Positions 34,665 to 46,172 of a DNA stretch of 64,000 bases are shown one piece after another. Both the position numbers and the translations under genes were made by a program. The stretch is from Mycolicibacterium chitae (GTDB lineage: Bacteria > Actinomycetota > Actinomycetes > Mycobacteriales > Mycobacteriaceae). The notes beneath the pieces are model-generated. The model was not told where the DNA came from. It was given only the letters and a program-made list of their open reading frames with translations, and did no database searches. Numbering within the stretch: the first letter of the stretch is position 1; every line of letters starts with the position of its first letter. The stretch covers positions 3,968,001-4,032,000 of the forward strand of contig NZ_LR134355.1 of assembly GCF_900637205.1 (NCBI RefSeq), read 5' to 3'.

Positions 34665-35947
34665 GCTCACCCAACAGCTCAGACCCGCTGGAGGTACTCC
34701 GCGGTGACGACACCCCGGTCCGGCCCGATCCCGAGTTCGCGGCGCGGTTGCGTCGACGGCTGGAATCGGCGCTGTCACTACCCCCCGGAAGTGAAGGAGT
34801 TGAAATGAGTGGCACAGACACCGCAATCGCCGAACTCGGCACCCGGACGGACGCGACGTTCGTCATCCCGCGCCCCGCTGCGCTGCCGTACCTCAGCGTC
34901 CCCGACGCCCGACGCGCGCTGCGCTGGTACGCCGACGCATTCGGCGCCGTGGTCATCGGAGAGCCGATTGTGATGGACGACAACAGGATCGGCCACGCCG
35001 AGCTGGGTATCGGCGGCGGCGTGCTCTACCTGGCCGACGACTTTCCCGAGCTTGGCTTGCGGGGCCCCGCGGCCGATGCGACGTCGGTGAGCCTGATGCT
35101 GCCCGTCGCCGACACCGACGCGGCCCTCGAACGCGCCCGCACCCACGGCGCCACGGTGGCCAACGAGATCGAGGAGGCCCACGGTTCCCGCAGCGCCGTC
35201 ATCGTCGACCCGTTCGGGCATCGCTGGATGCTCACCGGACCGATGCGCGGGGCACCGTCACCGATCCGCCACGGCGACGTGGGTTACGTGTCGGTGTGGA
35301 CTCCCGATGCCGACCGCGCCGCGGCGTTCTACGGACACGTGCTGGGCTGGATCGTCGACCCCGAAACCCGTCAGGTGACCAACAGCGCCGCACCGATCGG
35401 CATCGCGACCGCCGACCGGCAGACACTGCTGTGCAGCTACGCCGTCACCGACCTGGCGGCGGCGCGGCAGGCGATCCTGGACGCCGGCGGCACCGTCGGT
35501 GCGACCCGACAGCACGACTTTGGCGCAGTGCTCGACGTCACCGATCCGCAGGGCGGCGCCTTCGCGGTGTTCGAACCGAACGCCGACATCCGCCGTGCGG
35601 CGCTCAACGGCTCTGGGCCGGGCGAACTTTCGTACATCACGCACTACGTGCCGGACAGCCGCGTCAGCCGCGACTTCTACGGGCGGGTGCTGCACTGGAC
35701 GTTCGAGCCGGGCCGGGTCGACGACGGCTGGGGCGTGCAGGGGTGCCAACCGATGAGTGGGCTGGCCGGCGGGGCCGACCGGCCGGTCACAGTCCCGATG
35801 TGGACCGTGGCCGACGTCGACGCCGCGATCGCGCGGGTGCGCGAGGCCGGCGGGACGGTGCTGCAAGAACCCACGCGGCAGGACTACGGCCTGATGGCCG
35901 AGTGCACCGACGATCAGGGCGGCCGGTTCTACCTGGGGCAGTTCTAA
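34661..35947 (+). CDS. triple-VOC (glyoxalase-fold) protein coupled to the ECF sigma factor
   Basis: 428 aa. After a ~48-residue N-terminal segment (PDPEFAARLRRRLESALSL) come three VOC modules: LPYLSVPDARRALRWYADAF to about residue 205, DVGYVSVWTPDADRAAAFYG, and ELSYITHYVPDSRVSRDFYG to the end. VOC modules bind metals or small molecules (glyoxalase, dioxygenase and resistance proteins). Two starts compete. GTG 34661 overlaps the sigma stop (GTGA). ATG 34805 (MSGTDTAIAELG) has a strong GAAGGAG five bases upstream. Both may be used, giving forms with and without the N-terminal segment. The catalytic role is unknown. Confidence 0.83.
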   Translation: MSSPNSSDPLEVLRGDDTPVRPDPEFAARLRRRLESALSLPPGSEGVEMSGTDTAIAELGTRTDATFVIPRPAALPYLSVPDARRALRWYADAFGAVVIGEPIVMDDNRIGHAELGIGGGVLYLADDFPELGLRGPAADATSVSLMLPVADTDAALERARTHGATVANEIEEAHGSRSAVIVDPFGHRWMLTGPMRGAPSPIRHGDVGYVSVWTPDADRAAAFYGHVLGWIVDPETRQVTNSAAPIGIATADRQTLLCSYAVTDLAAARQAILDAGGTVGATRQHDFGAVLDVTDPQGGAFAVFEPNADIRRAALNGSGPGELSYITHYVPDSRVSRDFYGRVLHWTFEPGRVDDGWGVQGCQPMSGLAGGADRPVTVPMWTVADVDAAIARVREAGGTVLQEPTRQDYGLMAECTDDQGGRFYLGQF

Positions 35948-35954
35948 GACGGCG

Positions 35955-36012
35955 CGAGCGTGCGCAGATCCGGGATCTGACCGGCGTGTCGCCCGGGGCG
36001 CGCACGTTCGCG
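35955..36012 (+). repeat. 60-bp dispersed inverted-repeat element, copy C
   Basis: Begins CGAGCGTGCGCAG and ends GCGCACGTTCGCG; the ends pair with one mismatch. Starts 7 bases after the VOC stop and ends 29 bases before the convergent oxidoreductase stop. Confidence 0.82.
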
Positions 36013-36041
36013 CTAATAAGGAGGGCCGCGCTGGAAGGGCC

Positions 36042-37235
36042 CTAACCCAGGATGTCGGAGATCGGCGCACCCGCGGCGATCTTCGACCGGGCCTTCATGA
36101 CCTTGCCCGGCATCCCGCCGCCGACCACGCCGGCCACGACACCGTCGCGCTCGTAGTAGGCGAGGAACTTGCGGCCGTCGTCCTCGACGACGTGCACGAT
36201 GTCGTCGGCCTCCGGCTCCCCGAGGCACTGGATCTTGACGTCGTACTGGTCGCTCCAGAAGTACGGCACCACCACGGCTTCCGGCGGTTCCTGACCCAGC
36301 AGCACCGGCACCAGGACGCGGGCCTGCTCGGCCACGTTGCTCCAATGTTCGACGCGGGCCTGATGCCCGGTGGCGTCGCGCCACGAGGCCACGTCGCCCA
36401 GCGCCCAGACGTGCGGGGCGCTGGTGGCGCCGACGTTGTCGCAGACGATGCCGTTGTCCACCGCGAGGCCGCTGCCCTCGAGCCAGTCGGTGGCCGGGCG
36501 CGAACCGATGCCGACGACCACCAGGTCCGCCTCAACCTCGGTGCCGTCGGAGAGCACGACCTTCTGCACCTTGCCGTCCCCGAGGACCTCCGCGACACCG
36601 ACACCCGTGCGCACGTCCACGCCCTCGGCGCGGTGCAACCGGGTGACCAGCGCGCCGATCTGCGCGCCCAGCACCGAGGCCAGCGGCTCGGGCTGCGGCT
36701 CGACCAGCACCACCTCGACGTTGAGCGTGCGCAGGCTCGCGGCCACCTCGCAGCCGATGAAGCCCGCGCCCACGATCACGGCCCGGCGCGCCGAACCGGC
36801 CTCGCGACGCAGGGCCTGGCTCTCGTCGTAGGAGCGCAGCACGTGGATGCCCGCCAGATCCGGGAACGACGGGACCCGGCGCGGCACCAGGCCGGTGGCG
36901 ATGATCAGGTCGTCGTAGCCGAGTTCGGTGCCGTCGGCCAGGGTGATCGTCGAGGCCTCGGTGTTCACCGCGGTGGCGGCCGAACCCAGCCGCAGCGTGA
37001 TGTTGTTCTCGTCGTAGAACTCGCGGGGCTTCAGCGTCACGTCGGCGAAGTCGTGGCTGTCCTTGTGCAGGACGTCCTTGGACAGCGGGGGCCGGTCGTA
37101 GGGCAGATGCACCTCGTCGCTGACGATGACGATCTCCCCGGTGTGCTCGGCGCGGCGCAGCTGCTCGGCCACGCGAGACGCGGCCAGGCCGCCGCCGACG
37201 ATCACGACTTTTGCTTGAGTTCTGTCCTCACCCAC
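36042..37235 (-). CDS. NAD(P)H-dependent ferredoxin/rubredoxin reductase-type flavoprotein
   Basis: 397-aa FAD pyridine-nucleotide reductase that typically feeds electrons to ferredoxins and P450s. The FAD site is VVIVGGGLAASRVAEQL, the NAD(P)H site AVIVGAGFIGCEVAASL, and the second FAD motif VWALGDVASWRDA. The GTG at 37235 (VGEDRTQAKVVIVGGG) gives the usual N-terminus. In M. tuberculosis the corresponding gene (Rv0688) directly follows the mycofactocin-coupled SDR. Here a DDAH-like gene, read the other way, sits between them. It could serve the P450s of this window, but nothing in the sequence shows this. Confidence 0.9.
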   Translation of the reverse strand: MGEDRTQAKVVIVGGGLAASRVAEQLRRAEHTGEIVIVSDEVHLPYDRPPLSKDVLHKDSHDFADVTLKPREFYDENNITLRLGSAATAVNTEASTITLADGTELGYDDLIIATGLVPRRVPSFPDLAGIHVLRSYDESQALRREAGSARRAVIVGAGFIGCEVAASLRTLNVEVVLVEPQPEPLASVLGAQIGALVTRLHRAEGVDVRTGVGVAEVLGDGKVQKVVLSDGTEVEADLVVVGIGSRPATDWLEGSGLAVDNGIVCDNVGATSAPHVWALGDVASWRDATGHQARVEHWSNVAEQARVLVPVLLGQEPPEAVVVPYFWSDQYDVKIQCLGEPEADDIVHVVEDDGRKFLAYYERDGVVAGVVGGGMPGKVMKARSKIAAGAPISDILG

Positions 37236-37378
37236 GAAGACAGTTCTTACACGATGACCCGCGGGCATGGACCGCCACCCTGCGCTACCAGCGGTACCAC
37301 GACGGCGGCCGCGAACCGCTCGCGGACACGCAACACGCATTCACGGGGTGCGCCGGATCGGCGAAATATCATCGACTC

Positions 37379-38236
37379 ATGACGGTCGCCGACGTCTCCG
37401 GGGAACCCGACCGGCGCTTCTCGGTCGTCCCGCCGCGGCGCGCCCGCACCCGCCGCTATGCCATGACCCCGCCGACGTACTTCGCCGTCGAGTACGCCAT
37501 CAATCCGTGGATGGACGTCAGCACCCCCGTCGACACCGAACGGGCCGTGGCCCAGTGGGAGGGCCTGCACCGGACCTATCTGGATCTCGGGCACAGTGTC
37601 GAGGTCGTCGCGCCGGAGCCCGGCCTGCCCGACATGGTCTACGCGGCCAACGGCGGGCTCATCATCGGGGACCGCGCGGTGGTCGCCCGGTTCAAGTATC
37701 CGCAGCGCGCGGCCGAGGCGAGCGCCTACGCGCGGTGGATGACCGACCTCGGCTACTCCCCCGTCACCACGCGGCACCGCAACGAGGGGCAGGGCGACCT
37801 GCTGCCGGTGGGGTCGATGATCCTGGCCGGCACCGGGTTTCGCACCGACGCCGAGGCGCACGACGAGATCGCCGCGGCCTTCGGGCGCCGGGTCGAGACG
37901 CTCACCCTGGTCGATCCGCGCTTCTATCATCTCGACACCGCGTTGGCCGTACTCGACGACACCACCGTCGCCTACCATCCGCCGGCGTTCACCGCGGCCT
38001 CGCGGGAGCGGCTGCGGGCGCTGTTCCCCGCCGCGATCGAGGTGGGCAGCGCCGATGCCCACGCCTTCGGCCTCAACGCGGTCTCCGACGGGCGCCATGT
38101 GGTGTATCCGCGCGCCGCGACCGGCTTCGGCGAACAACTGCGCGCGGCCGGCTTCGTCCCCGTCGGGGTGGACCTGTCCGAGCTGCTCAAGGGCGGCGGC
38201 TCGGTGAAGTGCTGCACCCTCGAGCTGTACGGCTGA
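37379..38236 (+). CDS. DDAH-like guanidino-modifying hydrolase, 285 aa
   Basis: Member of the amidinotransferase/dimethylarginine dimethylaminohydrolase superfamily, which converts (methyl)arginine to citrulline or, in some members, to ornithine. The alpha/beta propeller motifs are PDMVYAANGG, the catalytic His in DPRFYHLDTALAVLDD and the nucleophilic Cys in GGGSVKCCTLEL. ATG 37379. The exact substrate (dimethylarginine, arginine) cannot be read from sequence. An arginine deiminase and an exchanger lie about 1 kb away, suggesting an arginine-related role. Its stop lies 1 base from the convergent SDR stop. Confidence 0.8.
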   Translation: MTVADVSGEPDRRFSVVPPRRARTRRYAMTPPTYFAVEYAINPWMDVSTPVDTERAVAQWEGLHRTYLDLGHSVEVVAPEPGLPDMVYAANGGLIIGDRAVVARFKYPQRAAEASAYARWMTDLGYSPVTTRHRNEGQGDLLPVGSMILAGTGFRTDAEAHDEIAAAFGRRVETLTLVDPRFYHLDTALAVLDDTTVAYHPPAFTAASRERLRALFPAAIEVGSADAHAFGLNAVSDGRHVVYPRAATGFGEQLRAAGFVPVGVDLSELLKGGGSVKCCTLELYG

Positions 38237-38237
38237 C

Positions 38238-39089
38238 TCAGTACTTCATCACGCCGCGGTCGACGGCGATCTGCGAGCCCGAGATGGTCATCGACGCATC
38301 CCCGGCCAGCCAGGCCACCACATCGGCCACCTCCTCGGGGGCCATGAACTCCTGCAGTCCCGGCTTGCCTTCGCGGGCAACGGGTTTCAGTGGCATCGGG
38401 GCGAAGCTGTGCAGGAACGTCGGGAACTTGGCGAAGATGGCCGCCATGGCTTCCGGCTCGATCATCGGGGTCTGGATGGAGTATGGGTGGATCGAGTTCA
38501 CCCGGATGCCGAACTCGCCGGCCTCGAGGGCCAGCGCGTTGGTGAGCGCCACCAGGCCGTGCTTGGAGGCCGCGTAGTGCGCGTTGCCGGGCGTGGCCTT
38601 CAGCCCGGCCGAGGAGCTGACGATGATGATCGACCCGCCGTTGCCGGCCTCGATCATGGCCGGTATCGCGGCCTTGATGGTGCGCCAGGTGCCGTTGAGG
38701 TTGACGTCGACGACGGTGTCCCAGGCCTCCTCCGAGAGCTCCCAGATCCGGCCCCAGCTGAGGATGCCGGCGTTGGCCACCACGATGTCGAGCCGGCCGA
38801 ACTGCTCGACGGCGTCGGCGATGACCTGCTGCTGGGCGGCGAGGTCGCGGATGTCGACCTCGCGGGTCAGCACCTTGCGCCCGGTGGCCTCGACCTGGCG
38901 GGCCGTCTCGGCCAGGTCGTCGGCGGTGGGCATCGGATAGGTGACCGTGTCCGACAACGACTTACAGACGTCGATCGCGACGATGTGGGCGCCCTCGGCG
39001 GCCAACCGCACCGCGTGGGCCCGGCCCTGGCCGCGGGCGGCCCCGGTCACGAACGCCACCCGCCCGTCCAGAGGTGCTGCTGTGGTCAT
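38238..39089 (-). CDS. mycofactocin-coupled SDR oxidoreductase, 283 aa
   Basis: Short-chain dehydrogenase of the family that keeps NAD(H) bound and uses mycofactocin as external acceptor. The nucleotide motif is TGAARGQGRAH (15-25), the catalytic Tyr172/Lys176 are in HYAASKHG, and the inserted loop CKSLSDTVTYPMPTADDL after beta-2 is characteristic of mycofactocin-coupled SDRs. It lies about 6 kb from the mft operon, as in M. tuberculosis (Rv0687). AGGAAAGGGAACC precedes ATG 39089. A KstR-consensus site lies 126 bases upstream, so the alcohol oxidised may derive from sterols. The substrate is unproven. Confidence 0.9.
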   Translation of the reverse strand: MTTAAPLDGRVAFVTGAARGQGRAHAVRLAAEGAHIVAIDVCKSLSDTVTYPMPTADDLAETARQVEATGRKVLTREVDIRDLAAQQQVIADAVEQFGRLDIVVANAGILSWGRIWELSEEAWDTVVDVNLNGTWRTIKAAIPAMIEAGNGGSIIIVSSSAGLKATPGNAHYAASKHGLVALTNALALEAGEFGIRVNSIHPYSIQTPMIEPEAMAAIFAKFPTFLHSFAPMPLKPVAREGKPGLQEFMAPEEVADVVAWLAGDASMTISGSQIAVDRGVMKY

Positions 39090-39111
39090 CGCGTGGTTCC
39101 CTTTCCTGGCG

Positions 39112-39171
39112 CGAGCGTGCCCAAACCCGGGATTCTGCCCGGTGTGTCACCCGCGGACACGCACACTCGCG
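39112..39171 (+). repeat. 60-bp dispersed inverted-repeat element, copy D
   Basis: Begins CGAGCGTGCCC and ends GGACACGCACACTCGCG. It lies between the arcA stop (39234) and the SDR start (39089), so it would be in the SDR leader if transcription starts near the KstR-like site. Confidence 0.8.
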
Positions 39172-39214
39172 AAATCTAGCGGCGAGGTGTGTGTTGGCAG
39201 GCTAACAGCACAAC

Positions 39215-39228
39215 TAGAACGTGTTCCA
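39215..39228. promoter_or_regulatory. KstR-consensus operator upstream of the mycofactocin SDR
   Basis: TAGAACGTGTTCCA fits the published palindromic KstR motif TnnAACnnGTTnnA at every defined base. KstR is the TetR repressor of cholesterol catabolism in mycobacteria. The site is 126 bases upstream of the SDR start and 6 bases past the arcA stop. Confidence 0.65.
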
Positions 39229-39233
39229 GAAGT

Positions 39234-40481
39234 TTACCCATCCAGTGGGTCGCGGGTGATCGGACACGTCATGCAGTGCCCGCCGCCGCGGCCGCGGCCC
39301 AGTTCGGCACCGACGATCGTGATGACCTCCACCCCGGCCTTGCGCAGCAGCGAGTTGGTGTGGGTGTTGCGGTCGTAGGCGAACACCACCCCCGGTTCGA
39401 CGGCCACCAGGTTGTTGCCGCTGTCCCACTGCTGGCGCTCCGAGTCGTACCGGGTGCCGCCGGTCTCGACCACCCGCAGTTCCCCGACCCCCACCGCGGC
39501 CGCGACGACCTCGGTGAACGGCTTGGTCTCCTCGATCACCTCGACGCCCGGGGCGGTGTCGCTGGGCACCAGGCTGAACGGCACGATGTTGTCCACGATC
39601 TCGGGGTAGATGGTCACCACGTCGCGATCGGCGAAGGTGAAGACCGTGTCCAGGTGCATCGCCGAGCGCAGCTTGGGCATCCCGGCCACGATCACCCGTT
39701 CGGCGGCCTCCCGCTCGAACAGCGTGGCGGCCACCTGGGTGATCGCCTGCCGGGAGGTGCGTTCGCTCATCCCGATCAGCACCACCCCGTTGCCCGGGAT
39801 CAACACGTCGCCGCCCTCGAATGTGGCGGTCCCCCAGTCCTTTTCCGGATCACCCCACCACACCGTCGAGCCGACGAAGTCGGGATGGAACTCGTAGATC
39901 GCTTTCATCAGCAGCGTCTCGTCGTGCCGGGCGGGCCAGTACAGCGGATTCAGCGTCAGCCCGCCGTAGATCCAGCAGGTGGTGTCGCGGGTGTAGAGCG
40001 TGTTGGGCAGCGGCGGCATCAGGTAGTCGTTGACGCCGGCGTCCTCGCGCGCCAACCGCAGATAACTCGACCGCATCTCGCGGGGCAGATCCAGGGTGGA
40101 CATGCCCCCGATCAGCAGTTCGGCCAGCCGGGTCGGCGGCAGCGACTCCAGGAATGCCCGGGTGTCCTCGACCAGGCCCAGCCCCACCTCGTTGGCCACG
40201 ATCTTGCGGTCCAGCAGCCACGCCTTGGCCTCGGCGATCCCCATCGTCTCGGCCAGCAGGGCGTGCAACTCCACCACCTCGACGCCGCGGTCGCGCATCT
40301 TGTCCATGAAGTCGAAGTGGTCGCGGCGCGCGTTCTGCACCCACAGCACGTCGTCGAACAGCAGATCGTCACAGTTGGTCGGCGTCAGCCGCTCATGCGC
40401 CAATCCTGGCGAACACACCAACACCTTGCGCAGCTTGCCGACCTCGGAATGCACACCGTAACCGGCGGACGGATTGCTCAC
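39234..40481 (-). CDS. arcA: arginine deiminase ArcA, 415 aa
   Basis: Hydrolyses arginine to citrulline and ammonia. N-terminal GVHSEVGKLRKVLVCSPGLA, central TFEGGDVLIPGNGVVLIGMS, His in AMHLDTVFTFADRD, and the nucleophilic Cys in GRGGGHCMTCPITRDP are all present. GTG start at 40481 after GGGAAG. It is 20 bases downstream of a permease gene on the same strand, forming an arcD-arcA unit. No carbamate kinase or ornithine transcarbamylase lies here, so ATP generation would need genes elsewhere. Confidence 0.94.
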   Translation of the reverse strand: MSNPSAGYGVHSEVGKLRKVLVCSPGLAHERLTPTNCDDLLFDDVLWVQNARRDHFDFMDKMRDRGVEVVELHALLAETMGIAEAKAWLLDRKIVANEVGLGLVEDTRAFLESLPPTRLAELLIGGMSTLDLPREMRSSYLRLAREDAGVNDYLMPPLPNTLYTRDTTCWIYGGLTLNPLYWPARHDETLLMKAIYEFHPDFVGSTVWWGDPEKDWGTATFEGGDVLIPGNGVVLIGMSERTSRQAITQVAATLFEREAAERVIVAGMPKLRSAMHLDTVFTFADRDVVTIYPEIVDNIVPFSLVPSDTAPGVEVIEETKPFTEVVAAAVGVGELRVVETGGTRYDSERQQWDSGNNLVAVEPGVVFAYDRNTHTNSLLRKAGVEVITIVGAELGRGRGGGHCMTCPITRDPLDG

Positions 40482-40501
40482 CTGTCTTCCCTTCCCGTAC
40501 C

Positions 40502-41950
40502 TCAGATTTCGATCGCTCCGGTCGCCAATGACACCACCGCCACGACGGCGCCGACGACGATCACCCCGAACAGCACCGCCTCGGCGGGACGGAACACCCG
40601 CAGGCCGCGTTCGCGGCGCGCCTTGAAGTACAGCGCCGCGGCGGGCGCGTAGAGGATGCACGACAACAGCAGCTTGTCCATGCCGGCGGCGTACAGCAGG
40701 AACAGCGTGTAGAGCGTCGCCAGGGCGGCGACAACCATGTGGGGCACAACGGATTTGGCTTCGTCGTAGGTTTCCCGTGTCGCGGTCAGCTTCAGCGCGT
40801 AGGCCGCCGCCAGCAGGTACGGGATCAGGGCCAGCGCCGCCGTCAGGTCCAGCATGAAATCGAGCGCGTCGGCGGCGAACAACAGTGCGATCAGCAGGAG
40901 CGTGATCAACCCCGCGGCCATGGCCAACGCGGTCACCGGCGCGCCGTGCCGGTTGGTGCGGGCCAGGAAGCGCGGCATGTCGTCGGACTTGGCGGGGATG
41001 TAGAGCACCTCGGCGGCCATCAGCGTCCACGCCAGGTAGGCGCCCAACACCGAGACGATCACACCCACCCGGATGAAGATCGAACCCCACGGCCCGACAA
41101 CGGATTCCAGCACTGCCGCCATCGAGGGCTGACTGACGCCGGCGAGATCGTCCTGCGGCATCACGCCGTAGGACACCAGGGTGACCATCGCGAAAATGCT
41201 GAGTACGCCGAGGAATCCGATGACGGTCGCCCGGCCCACGTCCTCCCGCTTGCGCGCCATGCGCGAATACACGCTCGCACCCTCGATGCCGAGGAAGACG
41301 AACACGGTGATGAGCATCGTGCCGGTGGCCTGATCCCAGATCGAGGCGAACGAGTAACCGTCGGCACCCCAGAAGTTGTCGACGAAGATGTCGGCCTGGA
41401 ACGCGATGAGGGTGATGACGATGAACATCAGGATCGGGATGATCTTGGCGATCGTCACGATGTAGTTGATCACCGCGGCGTCCTTGACGCCCTGCATGAC
41501 CAGCAGCGCGAACAGCCACACTCCGATCGCGGAGACCACGACGGCGGCCACGGTGTCGCCGGCCCCGAAACCGGGCACCAGCGCGCTCAGCGTCGCGGTG
41601 ATGAGCACCCAGTACGACGTGTTGCCCGCGCACGCCGAAGCCCAGTACCCGATCGCCGAGTTGAAGCCGACGTAGTCGCCGAAACCGGCCTTGGCGTAGG
41701 CGAAGATGCCGGCGTCGAGCTGCGGTTTTCGGGTGGCCAGCCGTTGAAAGACGAAGGCCAGCATCAACATCCCGGCACCGGCCACTGTCCAGGCGATCAC
41801 CGCGCCGAGCACACCGGTCTCGGTGCCGAACCGGCGTGGCAACAGGAAGACACCCGAACCGACCATCGACCCGACGACCATGGCGGTCAGCGTCGGGAGG
41901 CTGACCTTGTTGTCCTTGCGGTCCTGCGTCGAAACCTCTGCGGTACCCAT
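40502..41950 (-). CDS. arcD: arginine:ornithine antiporter-type APC permease
   Basis: 482-aa amino-acid exchanger of the APC superfamily with about 12 hydrophobic helices. The first helix carries MVVGSMVGSGVFLLP, the substrate-binding glycine-rich break. ATG 41950 has GAAGGAACG upstream; an in-frame ATG at 41977 lacks this. Adjacency to arcA makes arginine/ornithine (or arginine/citrulline) exchange the best guess. Family assignment is solid and substrate is inferred. Confidence 0.87.
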   Translation of the reverse strand: MGTAEVSTQDRKDNKVSLPTLTAMVVGSMVGSGVFLLPRRFGTETGVLGAVIAWTVAGAGMLMLAFVFQRLATRKPQLDAGIFAYAKAGFGDYVGFNSAIGYWASACAGNTSYWVLITATLSALVPGFGAGDTVAAVVVSAIGVWLFALLVMQGVKDAAVINYIVTIAKIIPILMFIVITLIAFQADIFVDNFWGADGYSFASIWDQATGTMLITVFVFLGIEGASVYSRMARKREDVGRATVIGFLGVLSIFAMVTLVSYGVMPQDDLAGVSQPSMAAVLESVVGPWGSIFIRVGVIVSVLGAYLAWTLMAAEVLYIPAKSDDMPRFLARTNRHGAPVTALAMAAGLITLLLIALLFAADALDFMLDLTAALALIPYLLAAAYALKLTATRETYDEAKSVVPHMVVAALATLYTLFLLYAAGMDKLLLSCILYAPAAALYFKARRERGLRVFRPAEAVLFGVIVVGAVVAVVSLATGAIEI

Positions 41951-42147
41951 ACGTTCCTTCGGAGTCGGAACTTGCACGCGCGGGTACGGCGATGTCCGCC
42001 CAGTCCGGCGCAGAGGTGCGGCGTCGGGCTTGGCCGGCTCCCCCTGACCCGATTGGCGACGCTATCAAAATCACGGGCACCCGAGGGGCGTTATCCCCAG
42101 CATTGCCAGCCCGCCGCCGCGGCGATATCCGTCCGCAGTCGACGGTG

Positions 42148-42555
42148 TCAGTCCCGCAAATCCCGAACTTCGCAGCTGCACGGCAGATTTGGTGCTCTCG
42201 CGATCCGCCTGTCGAGGGTCACCAGAGGGAGTGTCAAGAGTTCGGCCAGCGCCACATACGCCGCATCGTAAGCGGTCAGATTCCGCCGCAGCGGCCAGGC
42301 GGTCTCTGCCAGCAGCTCATACGGCCACAGGCTGACCGGCAGATCGAGCAAGTCTGCGTGCGCCAGAGCCGCTTGATCCGAGGTGATGGTGGCCCGCGCC
42401 TCCAGACGCCGGATGATATTGGCGCATACGAATGGCAGCAACGCCGGAGCGAAGAGTTCCGCGTCGATCAGTTTGGCCGCCGCCCATCGGCCATCCTCGC
42501 CCGAGTCCAGTAGCGCAGCGACCACCGCCGACGCGTCACATACGATCCGCCTCAC
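42148..42555 (-). CDS. vapC: VapC-family PIN-domain RNase toxin, 135 aa
   Basis: PIN nuclease: acidic residues at VCDASAVVAALLD, in the LEARA helix, in AYDAAYVALAE and at TLDRRIARAP. GTG start at 42555 overlaps, by GTGA, the stop of a very short upstream reading frame, the usual toxin-antitoxin arrangement. No recognisable VapB is present in the 158 bases up to tuf, so this is either an orphan or has a minimal or degenerate antitoxin. Confidence 0.85.
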   Translation of the reverse strand: MRRIVCDASAVVAALLDSGEDGRWAAAKLIDAELFAPALLPFVCANIIRRLEARATITSDQAALAHADLLDLPVSLWPYELLAETAWPLRRNLTAYDAAYVALAELLTLPLVTLDRRIARAPNLPCSCEVRDLRD

Positions 42556-42653
42556 CGACGGTCGGCGTCCTCGGCCTCGAGGATGGTAGTCGCATCGAGA
42601 CGAACTCCGGCACTGTTCACCCGTGCGCGTGGCCCCGCAGCGTGTGTTGGCAC
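42552..42653 (-). CDS. short reading frame coupled to vapC (antitoxin remnant?)
   Basis: A 33-codon frame from GTG 42653 (or 22 codons from GTG 42620), ending VRLDATTILEAEDADRR, with its TGA overlapping the vapC GTG. It is too short for a usual VapB and lacks a DNA-binding domain. It could be the C-terminal toxin-binding piece of a lost antitoxin, or chance. Confidence 0.25.
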   Translation of the reverse strand: MPTHAAGPRARVNSAGVRLDATTILEAEDADRR

Positions 42654-42660
42654 GGAAAGC

Positions 42661-42696
42661 GAAGTGGCGCCCACCCTTTCAGGTGAGCGCCACTTC
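42661..42696 (-). terminator. terminator after tuf
   Basis: GAAGTGGCGC (42661-42670) and GCGCCACTTC (42687-42696) form a perfect 10-bp stem, with CACC/GGTG pairing inside. It begins 18 bases after the tuf stop and ends the str operon. Confidence 0.8.
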
Positions 42697-42713
42697 GGTG
42701 CAGCTGAGTCAGA

Positions 42714-43904
<1,191 letters not shown>

Positions 43905-43990
43905 TTCTGTGTCCTCCTGGACTTGTTGGTGCTTTTACTTAAAGCATTGTTGATGTATTCAGTTTTGGTCGCCGCGGACGGCAACGGGAT

Positions 43991-46093
<2,103 letters not shown>

Positions 46094-46172
46094 GGCTAGA
46101 TTCCCACTCTTTCGCTTGCGTTGTCAGGTGCGGTTGTGGTGTTGCGGGCTCCGATGCCCACCGAGCACCAGG

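Noticed and set aside
39234..42080. A single 948-codon minus-strand frame covering arcA and most of the permease
   Set aside because: Only the part from GTG 40481 is arcA. The rest is an out-of-frame reading of arcD, not a fusion protein.
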